Positions 52,367-62,748 of a DNA stretch of 64,000 nt are shown piece after piece (position 1 is the stretch's first letter; each line of letters begins with the position of its first letter). The stretch covers positions 62,001-126,000 of the forward strand of contig NZ_MWUE01000027.1 in NCBI RefSeq assembly GCF_002077695.1, written 5' to 3'. The position numbers were made by a program, and so were the translations under genes. This DNA is from Pantoea latae. GTDB lineage: Bacteria; Pseudomonadota; Gammaproteobacteria; Enterobacterales; Enterobacteriaceae. The notes below the pieces were generated by a model. The model searched no databases. It had not been told where the DNA came from and saw only the letters and a program-made list of their open reading frames with translations.

Positions 52367-53731
52367 ATGAAAGAGAAACTGAAACCCACCCTGGGCACCC
52401 TGCAACTCTGGGGCATCGCCGTGGGACTGGTTATATCGGGAGAGTATTTTGGCTGGAGCTATGGCTGGGGCGCCGCAGGCACCCTGGGCTTTCTGGTCAC
52501 GACGTTGTTTGTCGCCGCCATGTACAGCTGTTTTATCTTCAGCTTTACCGAACTGACCACCGCCATTCCGCAGGCTGGTGGGCCATTTGCCTACAGCCGT
52601 CGCGCCTTCGGCGATACCGGCGGATTGATTGCGGGCATCGCCACGCTGATCGAGTTTGTCTTCGCGCCTCCGGCCATCGCCATGGCAATCGGCGCTTACC
52701 TCAACGTGCAGTTTCCGGAAGTGAACCCCAAACTGATCGCCGTCTGCGCCTACCTGATCTTTATGGGCCTTAACATCATCGGCGTCAGCATTGCCGCCAC
52801 CTTTGAGCTGCTGGTCACTCTGCTGGCGGTGATTGAACTGCTGGTGTTTATGGGCGTGGTGGCGCCGGGCTTCAGCCTGGCGAATTTTGTCGCGCACGGC
52901 TGGGCGGGGCAGGAGACGTTCTCGCTGGCGTCGGTGTCCGGCATGTTTGCCGCCATTCCTTTTGCCATCTGGTTTTTCCTCGCTATCGAAGGCGTCGCGA
53001 TGGCGGCGGAAGAGGCGAAAGAGCCGCGCCGCACCATCCCTCGCGCCTATATCAGCGGCATTTTAACCCTGGTGGTGCTGGCGATTGGCGTCATGGTGTT
53101 TGCGGGCGGCGCAGGCGACTGGCGCACCCTCTCTGGCATTAACGATCCGCTGCCGCAGGCGATGAAAATGCTGGTCGGCAACGATTCGCGCTGGATGCAC
53201 ATGCTGGTGTGGATTGGGCTGTTCGGCCTGATCGCCAGTTTTCACGGCATCATCATGGGCTACTCTCGCCAGTTCTTTGCGCTGGCGCGCGAAGGCTATT
53301 TACCGCCGTCGCTGGCCAGGCTGTCGCGTTTCAACACGCCGCACCGGGCGATTCTGGCGGGTGGCGCGGTTGGCATTCTTGCGATTTTCTCTGACGGCAT
53401 CAGCTTTCAGGGCATGAGCCTGACCGCCGCAATGATCACCATGTCGGTGTTTGGCGCCATCGTCATGTACATCATGAGTATGCTGAGCCTGTTTAAACTG
53501 CGTCGCACGGCGCCGACGCTGGCGCGCAGCTATCGTGCGCCGGGTTATCCGCTGATCCCCGGCATCGCCCTGTGCGGCTCGGTGATCTGCCTGATCGCCA
53601 TGCTGTGGTTCAACCCGCAGATCGGCGCGCTGTTTGTGGGCTTGATGGTGGCGGGCTACCTCTATTTTCTCACCACCCACTCGCGCCGCGGCGCGCTCGC
53701 CCAGCGCGCGGTTGCCGCAGAAACCGAGTAA
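52367..53731 (+). CDS. Ethanolamine-type permease (APC superfamily)
   Basis: A 454-residue, 12-span permease close to bacterial ethanolamine permeases (Eat family): GIAVGLVISGEYFGWSYGWG, ELTTAIPQAGGPFAYSRRAFG, GVAMAAEEAKEPRRTIPRAY and GFHG-like ASFHGIIMGYSRQFFALAREGYLP all match. It should import ethanolamine or a related amino alcohol with protons. The ATG at 52367 has GGGGAA upstream; a GTG one codon earlier is possible. The PLP-enzyme gene follows 63 bases later, probably in the same transcript. Confidence 0.85.
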   Translation: MKEKLKPTLGTLQLWGIAVGLVISGEYFGWSYGWGAAGTLGFLVTTLFVAAMYSCFIFSFTELTTAIPQAGGPFAYSRRAFGDTGGLIAGIATLIEFVFAPPAIAMAIGAYLNVQFPEVNPKLIAVCAYLIFMGLNIIGVSIAATFELLVTLLAVIELLVFMGVVAPGFSLANFVAHGWAGQETFSLASVSGMFAAIPFAIWFFLAIEGVAMAAEEAKEPRRTIPRAYISGILTLVVLAIGVMVFAGGAGDWRTLSGINDPLPQAMKMLVGNDSRWMHMLVWIGLFGLIASFHGIIMGYSRQFFALAREGYLPPSLARLSRFNTPHRAILAGGAVGILAIFSDGISFQGMSLTAAMITMSVFGAIVMYIMSMLSLFKLRRTAPTLARSYRAPGYPLIPGIALCGSVICLIAMLWFNPQIGALFVGLMVAGYLYFLTTHSRRGALAQRAVAAETE

Positions 53732-53794
53732 CGCTAATAGTCGCCCTGCAGCGCCTGACGCGCGGCAGGGCAGCACCAAGACCAAGGAGTCACG

Positions 53795-55135
53795 ATGACG
53801 GTACGATCAACCATTATGGATACCAACAGCTTTCGTGCTGAACACGCGGAAACGCTGGCACCGGAGATTCGACAGCTGACCAGTAAGCGCAGCCAGGTGC
53901 TGGGCGAGTCCTATCGGCTGTTTTACCGCAACCCGGTGCATCTGGTGCGCGGGCAGGGCCAGTATCTGTGGGACAAGGCGGGCAATCAGTACCTGGATAT
54001 GTACAACAACGTGGCCAGCATTGGTCACTGTCATCCGGCGGTGGTGGAGGCGGTGCATCAACAGATGATGCAGCTGAATACCCATACGCGCTATCTGCAC
54101 GAGTCGATCCTGGCCTACAGCGACCGCATTCTGGCCACCATGCCGGCTGAAATCGATCGCGCTATGTATATGTGCACCGGATCTGAAGCGAACGATCTGG
54201 CGATCCGCATTGCCCAGTGCTGGAGCGGTGGCACCGGCATCATCGTGTCTAAAGAGGCCTATCACGGCACCAGCGCGCTTACCTCTGGCGTCTCGCCCGC
54301 GCTGGGCAGCGGTCAGCCGCTGTCGCCGCATACCCGGCTGGTGGCACCGCCCGACTTTTATCGCATCCAGACGGCGGATCAGGGCGCCTGGTTCGCGCAG
54401 CAAATTCAGCAGCAGATCGATGATATGCGCGCGCAGGGCATTAAGTTTGCCGGTTTTCTGGCTGACTCGATCTTCTCGTCGGACGGCGTTTTACCCGGCC
54501 AGCCTGGTTTTCTGAAACAGGCGATTGACGTTGTACATCAGAACGGCGGCATCTTTATTGCCGACGAAGTGCAGCCCGGTTTCGCCCGCACCGGCGAGGC
54601 CTTTTGGGGCTTTGCCCGACACGGCATCGTGCCTGATGTGGTGACCACCGGCAAACCGATGGGCAACGGCATTCCGGTGTCGGGGCTGATGGCGAAAGCG
54701 CCGGTGCTGGCGGCGTTTAGCGATGCGCTGCCTTACTTCAATACCTTTGGCGGCAACCCGGTCTCCATGGCGGCGGCGCATGCGGTTCTGGATGTAATTG
54801 AGCAGGAGGGGCTGCAGGCGCACAGTCTGCACACCGGCGCCGCGCTGCTGGCGGCCCTGCAGGAACTGCAGGCGACCTATCCCTGTATCGGTGAGGTACG
54901 AGGTGCCGGTCTGTTTATCGGTTTTGAGCTGGTGAAGGACAGGGAAAGCAAGCAGCCGGATAAAGCGCTGGCGCTCGACCTGGTGGAGGCGCTACGTGAG
55001 GCGTTTGTGCTCACCTCCGTCGCCGGACCCTACGGCAACGTGCTGAAAATCCGCCCGCCGCTCTGTTTCCAGACGCAGGATATCGACTGGGTGGTGAGCG
55101 CGATGGATCGCTGTTTGAGGAAGCTGACGGGCTGA
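53795..55135 (+). CDS. Class III PLP enzyme (probable amino-alcohol phosphate phospho-lyase)
   Basis: A 446-residue class III aminotransferase-fold protein of the AGXT2/ETNPPL/PHYKPL group. PLP residues: Lys287 in VTTGKPMGNGIP, Asp257 and Gln260 in IADEVQPGFARTG, and the phosphate loop TGSEAND at 128-134. The human relatives ETNPPL and PHYKPL cleave phosphoethanolamine and phosphohydroxylysine to an aldehyde, ammonia and phosphate. Next to an amino-alcohol-type permease and an APH kinase, a phospho-lyase fits better than a transaminase; this is inference. AAGGAG precedes the start. Confidence 0.82.
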   Translation: MTVRSTIMDTNSFRAEHAETLAPEIRQLTSKRSQVLGESYRLFYRNPVHLVRGQGQYLWDKAGNQYLDMYNNVASIGHCHPAVVEAVHQQMMQLNTHTRYLHESILAYSDRILATMPAEIDRAMYMCTGSEANDLAIRIAQCWSGGTGIIVSKEAYHGTSALTSGVSPALGSGQPLSPHTRLVAPPDFYRIQTADQGAWFAQQIQQQIDDMRAQGIKFAGFLADSIFSSDGVLPGQPGFLKQAIDVVHQNGGIFIADEVQPGFARTGEAFWGFARHGIVPDVVTTGKPMGNGIPVSGLMAKAPVLAAFSDALPYFNTFGGNPVSMAAAHAVLDVIEQEGLQAHSLHTGAALLAALQELQATYPCIGEVRGAGLFIGFELVKDRESKQPDKALALDLVEALREAFVLTSVAGPYGNVLKIRPPLCFQTQDIDWVVSAMDRCLRKLTG

Positions 55136-55247
55136 GGTTAAGCTGTAGCCTGGAAAACAGCTCGCCGTTGTGGGGATGGAGCACGCCAGCCGTGTCGTCC
55201 TCACACGGTTCGACGGTACGCTGAGCGAAACGCGTATTGAGCCTCTG

Positions 55248-55273
55248 TGTCTGCTTTGAGCGAGGAGCGGACA
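55248..55273. repeat. Short palindromic repeat, copy 4
   Basis: TGTCTGC and GCGGACA (one G-T mismatch) flank TTTGAGCGAGGA. It is nearly the same as copy 2 and marks the left edge of the AT-rich island. Confidence 0.6.
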
Positions 55274-55300
55274 TTGTCTCAATGTCTTAAATGACATCTT

Positions 55301-55573
55301 GTGACTGAGCCTCGCCATTGTGAAGTATTTAAAAGCAAAAATAAAAACTCCGCTTACGCAAAACTGGATTTCAAGAGTTCAGCCCAGAACGGAGTCCTAC
55401 CGAATAGCGTAGCAGAGAAGCCGGCGCGTTCTGCCCTGAACGAAGAACAAGAACAGGTCGTTATTGAGCATATCAATCCAGGCTTAAGCATCAGCGCCAT
55501 TGCGCGGGAATTTAGTATTACCCGGCAAACTATATCTCGAGCAAAGGCCAAATCCACAATCTCAGAAGACTGA
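55301..55573 (+). CDS. Orphan helix-turn-helix protein or recombinase fragment
   Basis: A 90-residue frame starting at GTG. The C-terminal half reads [36 protein letters not shown], which looks like the Hin/resolvase-type C-terminal HTH; the N-terminal half has no recognisable domain. No ribosome-binding site is seen. It may be a piece of a former resolvase or transposase, or a small DNA-binding protein. It is AT-rich and follows repeat copy 4. Confidence 0.4.
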   Translation: MTEPRHCEVFKSKNKNSAYAKLDFKSSAQNGVLPNSVAEKPARSALNEEQEQVVIEHINPGLSISAIAREFSITRQTISRAKAKSTISED

Positions 55574-55601
55574 CCTCTATTTAACCAAATGTTCAAAGCC
55601 G

Positions 55602-55778
55602 TTAGATTGATTTTACGTGTTTTGAACACAGATTCAGCTCGTTAATAATGCATTCAGGCCCTTCGCTGAAAGGCATGTTGTTCAAATCCAAAACCCCATC
55701 ATTTTTTTGAGGATTATCTGCCTGCAAATCCGCAAATAGACCAATACTTCCTGTCGCCCCGGCAATGATTATTTTCAT
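55602..55778 (-). pseudogene. Truncated NAD(P)-binding (NmrA/SDR-like) gene
   Basis: A 58-codon frame starts with an intact nucleotide-binding motif, MKIIIAGATGSIG, then continues with LFADLQADNPQKND..., which is not the continuation expected for this fold. It looks like an internally deleted gene that keeps only its first strand and glycine loop. It is divergent from the LysR gene, the usual place for the enzyme such a regulator controls. Confidence 0.45.
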
Positions 55779-55877
55779 GATAAACTTCCTGATAATTAAT
55801 CCTTATTTTAGATATAATCAGAATGTCAATTATCATACTTGTCAGTAATAGGGCTAAGATGATTGTGTCTATGAACA

Positions 55878-57750
<1,873 letters not shown>

Positions 57751-57869
57751 TCAGGAAAGCGTAATGCAAACTGATTGATTCGATTAGACGGGATAATTAG
57801 CTAGGGTTTATTAGTAATTGTCATTAATTTGCAAGTTTAAGATCGAAAGTTTTTACCTAAAGCGATTAT

Positions 57870-57888
57870 TTATGAAAATCATTCATAA
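57870..57888. promoter_or_regulatory. TTATGAA-N5-TTCATAA dyad between AKR and SDR
   Basis: A perfect 7-bp inverted repeat lies in the 291-base divergent spacer. It contains the TGAA/TTCA arms also seen, in the opposite order, in the LysR-site dyad at 55878-55902, so the LysR protein may act here too. Confidence 0.45.
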
Positions 57889-58020
57889 GGCTAAGCGTCT
57901 TAGATGACTAAAACAATCTTTTACCAGACGCTATGATGCATGAGTTGTCATCACGACAGGGGCAATTTATGAAATCCTTTGGTCTGGGCTGATGACTATA
58001 CCTGCAGAAGAGGGATAAAA

Positions 58021-58851
58021 ATGAAAGATGTCATTGTTGTAATTGGTAGTGGCTCGATTGCTCAGGCCATTGCGCGACGAGTGAGCGTTGGAAAACATAT
58101 TCTCCTGGCCGATATAAAAACTGAAAACGTTCAACAGTCTGAAAATACTCTTTCACGCGCCGGATTTGACGTGAGTACTACTATGGTCGATGTGCGTTCG
58201 CGTGAGTCTATCCAGGAGCTTGTGAAAATAGCGTGTAGCATGGGGGAAATAAAGGGGGTTATCCATACTGCAGGATTGTCACCGTCTCAAGCACAACCGC
58301 AGGACCTCATCCGCGTAGATCTATACGGCAGTGCCGTGCTGTTTGAAGAATTTGGTAAAGTTATTGCTTCCGGTGGATCCTGTGTTGTGATTGGCTCTCA
58401 GTCCAGTCATCGCTTAGACGTTGATGCTCTGACGCAGGCTGAGGCGGATGCGCTTGCAACCCTGCGGCCGGAAGACCTTCTTGAACTGCCCCTGGTGAAA
58501 GAAATTAAAGACAGCTTATATGCTTACCAGATATCCAAACGCTGCAATGCGCTCCGCGTTATGTCTGAAGCGGTAAAATGGGGCAAGCGCGGAGCGCGAA
58601 TTAACTGCATCAGCGCCGGTATCGTCTATACGCCTCTGGCTTATGACGAGCTTAACAGTGACGAAAGAGGGGCATTCTATCGAAACATGCTGGATAAATC
58701 TCCGGCGGGACGGGGTGGTACGCCAGATGAAATCGGTGCGCTGGCGGAGTTTCTGTTTGGGCCCAATGGCAGCTACGTGACAGGAAGCGATCTGCTGATT
58801 GATGGTGGTGCAACTGCTTCCTATAAATACGGCGAGTTACGTCAGCACTAA
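58021..58851 (+). CDS. Atypical short-chain dehydrogenase/reductase
   Basis: A 276-residue SDR with an altered cofactor motif, IGSGSIAQAIAR (8-19), instead of TGxxxGIG, and the catalytic pair Tyr169/Lys173 in YAYQISKRC. Gly-rich FGPNGSYVTGSDLLIDGG closes the fold. The family of such proteins is of unknown substrate. The ATG at 58021 has AGAGGGA upstream. It is AT-richer than the core and probably acquired with the AKR and LysR genes. Confidence 0.82.
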   Translation: MKDVIVVIGSGSIAQAIARRVSVGKHILLADIKTENVQQSENTLSRAGFDVSTTMVDVRSRESIQELVKIACSMGEIKGVIHTAGLSPSQAQPQDLIRVDLYGSAVLFEEFGKVIASGGSCVVIGSQSSHRLDVDALTQAEADALATLRPEDLLELPLVKEIKDSLYAYQISKRCNALRVMSEAVKWGKRGARINCISAGIVYTPLAYDELNSDERGAFYRNMLDKSPAGRGGTPDEIGALAEFLFGPNGSYVTGSDLLIDGGATASYKYGELRQH

Positions 58852-58884
58852 TATATAATGTCATCTGACATCGATAATGAAGTT

Positions 58885-59854
58885 TTATTTTTTTAGTTGA
58901 ACGGTCAGTACCATCAAGGCGCTGGCCGCTGTAAACAACGCAATTATCCAGCTCATCGTCCATGGCGTGCCATCACTGAACAGAGCGAGAAGAAGGGAAG
59001 AGATGATGCCACTGCCATATTGCAACGCTCCTATTAGCGCAGATGCAGAACCTGCATCCCACAACGTTTACTGCAAACAGCCAACCGTAGTGCTGCGGAT
59101 CAATACCAAAGTACGTGATGTACACAAACGGAGAGCCCGTGATAAAGGCGTAGGCCGCGACATAATAGAACGTCAGGCACAGAGTAAACTGCATGTATTT
59201 GGCGTTGGTTAGCAAGGCATAGTAGTTTTGAAAGGCTTTGGGTACAGATGCTTGTGAGCGTTTTTCAGCAGGTAATGTCTCCGGTAACCAGAATAAAGAC
59301 ATCAGCATTAATGTTCCGATAATCGCCAGCAACCAGAAAATGATATGCCACGAAGTCGCTTTAATCATTTGCCCACCGACCAGTGGACCGGCAATCGGTG
59401 CGATGGCCATAATCATCATCAGGGTTGAAAGCATTTGTGCTGCACGAGTGCGGCTAAACAGGTCACGGATCATTGCTCGTGCCAGCATCGGACCCGTACA
59501 GGCACCTAATGCCTGAAAAACACGCCAGAAGACAATTTGCAAAATATCTGTTGATAACGCGCAGCCCACCGAGCCGATAATGAATAGACCTAAACCTATA
59601 AATAGCGGCTGACGACGCCCGTAACGATCGCTAATCGGTCCCCAAATCAGTTGTGCGATGCAAAAGCCGGTAAGAAACCCTGTTATGGTCAGCTCGGCAT
59701 CACCCTGCAAATCTCTGGTCATGACGGGCATAGCTGGAAGATAGATATCGGTTGATAAAGAGGTAACAGCCATCAGAGCGCTAAGAATGAGTAGAAACGA
59801 CAGACCGGTACTTTTAGCTGTAGCCGACTGCGCACTTGTCTGTTGATTAAGCAT
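58885..59854 (-). pseudogene. Bcr/CflA-type drug efflux MFS gene with internal deletion
   Basis: The first ~265 codons are intact (MLNQQTSAQ... STDIYLPAMPVM, WGPISDRYGRR, ARAMIRDLFSRTRAA, PQHYGWLFAVNVVG). The frame then shifts and reads nonsense to 58973. The true C-terminal end lies in another frame (ASALIGALQYGSGIISSLL...), with stop at 58885-58887. About 90-100 codons for spans 8-10 are missing. The joint is at about 59042-59058, exactly at a GATGCAG-AAC-CTGCATC palindrome. The gene cannot make a working pump. Confidence 0.85.
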
Positions 59855-60197
59855 GGTGATCCGTTAGAAATGAAGAAACAGGAGTATGTTAACGGATTTG
59901 TGCATGCTGATAATCACAAGCGGGAGAATAGGGACTATGAATCACATTCATTAATATTGTGAAATGCGAGGGAAGGAAGTGAAAGAATGATTTAAACAGG
60001 CAGTTATGTCAGGCCTGACAGGGAACAGTCGACGTATCGTTTCCATTTCAGGCTCGATTTGTGTTTGCAGACAATGGCACGAATTATCAGCTCCTAAAAC
60101 AGCATACTTTCCTGTCCTGTGTAAGCAAAATTTCATCATAAAGCCGTCGGTTAGCCTTAGCGTAAGATAACTTCCGTTTTCCCACCGCACAACCCCC
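59855..60197. other. Spacer at the right edge of the AT-rich island
   Basis: No gene is supported; a 91-codon minus-strand frame (59951-60226) has no family features. The only structure seen is a perfect 14-bp palindrome, TGTCAGG/CCTGACA, at 60007-60020. Base composition changes from AT-rich to GC-rich here. Confidence 0.5.
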
Positions 60198-60950
60198 TCA
60201 CTCCTGCGCCCGCTCAAACGTGGCAATCACCCGGTCAATATGCTGCTTCATCGCCGCTCTTGCCGCCTTGCCGTCGCGCTTCTCCAGCGCGGAAAGGATC
60301 GTAAGATGCTCGGTCTCCGACGCCAGCGGCATATCGCCCGGCGTATAGTGCGCCTGCAGCATGCGGAACATACTGCCGTAGCGATGGCCGAGCAGGTGGC
60401 CGATGATAAAACCATAGGCGGGATTGCCGCTCGCCTGGGCGATGCGGATATGGAATAGCCGGTCGCCGGGATGGGTGCGCGACTGGGCGCGGTTATCTTC
60501 GCAGTTTTGCCGATAAGCTGCGCGGATCAACGCCAGCTCCTCCTCGCTGGCATGCACGGCGGCCAGCGCGGCGGCTTCCGGCTCAATCAGGCGTCGCGCC
60601 TGCAGCAGGGAAAACGGCGGCAGCTCGGTGGAGAAATCGAGTTTGATGCCCAGCTCATCGTCCGGCTCGCTCCACTGATCGCGCCCGGCCTGCATCATCA
60701 CCGGCTCCTGGGTGCTGGCGCGCGCTTTGACAATCACACCGTTGCCGACCTTCACATCCACCAGCCCGATCACCTCCAGCGCGATCAGCGCTTCACGCAC
60801 CGAGGCGCGACTGACCTGCAGCTGCTCAGCTAACTCCCGCTCCGCTGGCAAGCGACTGCCGGGGGGAAATTCGTTGTTGTTGATAAGCGTGATCAGCTGG
60901 TCAGCTATTTGTCTGTAAAGCCTGGGGTTTTCCATCTTTCTTATCGGCAT
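60198..60950 (-). CDS. FadR-subfamily GntR transcriptional regulator
   Basis: A 250-residue regulator with a winged helix (about 10-75, RQIADQLITLINNNEFPPGSRLPAERELAEQLQVSRASVREALIALEVIGLVDVKVGNG) and an FCD ligand domain (about 105-240) similar to UxuR/ExuR. The FCD metal-site residues (Asp/His in DRLFHIRIAQASGN and later His) are present. It is divergent from the L-fuconate genes and probably represses them until a sugar acid appears. An alternative start is the ATG at 60935. Confidence 0.88.
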   Translation of the reverse strand: MPIRKMENPRLYRQIADQLITLINNNEFPPGSRLPAERELAEQLQVSRASVREALIALEVIGLVDVKVGNGVIVKARASTQEPVMMQAGRDQWSEPDDELGIKLDFSTELPPFSLLQARRLIEPEAAALAAVHASEEELALIRAAYRQNCEDNRAQSRTHPGDRLFHIRIAQASGNPAYGFIIGHLLGHRYGSMFRMLQAHYTPGDMPLASETEHLTILSALEKRDGKAARAAMKQHIDRVIATFERAQE

Positions 60951-61010
60951 GGCACTGCTACCTGTCTAAATAAATTCAGTGACCCGCTGCACAAATAATC
61001 AACAGAGCCC

Positions 61011-61886
<876 letters not shown>

Positions 61887-61899
61887 CAGGAGTGGAACA

Positions 61900-62748
61900 A
61901 TGAAATTATTACGTGTGGGCGAGCCGGGCAACGAGCGTCCGGCGATGCTGGATGCGCAGGGCGAGCTGCGCGATCTGTCGCATTATATTGATGACCTCGC
62001 GGGCGAGGCGCTGTTGCCGTCTTCGCTGGAGCAGCTGCGCAAGCTGCCGCTCAGCGAACTGCCCAAAATAGGCGGCCAGCCGCGCATCGGCGCCTGCGTC
62101 GGGCAGATCGGCAAGTTTATCTGTATCGGCCTGAACTATGCCGATCACGCCGCCGAGACCGGCGCCGCCATCCCGCAGGAACCGGTGGTGTTTGGTAAAT
62201 GGACCAGCGCGGTGGTGGGGCCAAACGACGCGGTGCGCATTCCGCGCGGCTCGGTGAAAACCGACTGGGAAGTGGAGCTGGGCGTGGTGATCGGCAAAGG
62301 CGGCAGCTATATCGACGAAGCGGATGCGCTCTCCCACGTCGCGGGCTACTGCGTGGTCAACGATGTCTCGGAGCGCGAATATCAGATCGAGCGCGGCGGC
62401 ACCTGGGACAAAGGCAAAGGCTGCGACACCTTTGGCCCCATCGGCCCCTGGCTGGTGACCGCCGATGAGATCGCCGATCCGCAGCAGCTCGATCTCTGGC
62501 TGGAGGTTGACGGCAAACGCTATCAGAACGGCAACACCCGCACCATGATCTTCAGCGTCGCGCACATTATCAGCTATCTCAGCCGCTTTATGAGCCTGCA
62601 ACCGGGCGACGTAATCTCCACCGGCACGCCGCCGGGCGTCGGCATGGGGCAGAAGCCGCCGGTCTACCTGCGTCCGGGTCAGGTCATCCGCTTAGGCATC
62701 GCCGGACTGGGCGAGCAGCGTCAACTCACCGAGGGCAGCGAAGCATGA
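61900..62748 (+). CDS. FAH-family hydrolase, probable 2,4-diketo-3-deoxy-L-fuconate hydrolase
   Basis: A 282-residue protein of the fumarylacetoacetase fold. Metal and catalytic residues are in the conserved DWEVELGVVIGKGG and GYCVVNDVSERE stretches and in STGTPPGVGMGQKPP. In the non-phosphorylated L-fucose route it splits 2,4-diketo-3-deoxy-L-fuconate into pyruvate and lactate. The ATG at 61900 has AGGAG upstream; the frame reaches back to 61744 inside the SDR gene without support. It overlaps the next gene by 4 bases. Confidence 0.85.
   Translation: MKLLRVGEPGNERPAMLDAQGELRDLSHYIDDLAGEALLPSSLEQLRKLPLSELPKIGGQPRIGACVGQIGKFICIGLNYADHAAETGAAIPQEPVVFGKWTSAVVGPNDAVRIPRGSVKTDWEVELGVVIGKGGSYIDEADALSHVAGYCVVNDVSEREYQIERGGTWDKGKGCDTFGPIGPWLVTADEIADPQQLDLWLEVDGKRYQNGNTRTMIFSVAHIISYLSRFMSLQPGDVISTGTPPGVGMGQKPPVYLRPGQVIRLGIAGLGEQRQLTEGSEA

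Noticed and set aside
59951..60226. 91-codon minus-strand frame before the FadR-type gene end
   Set aside because: It overlaps the 3' end of the regulator gene in another frame and looks random.
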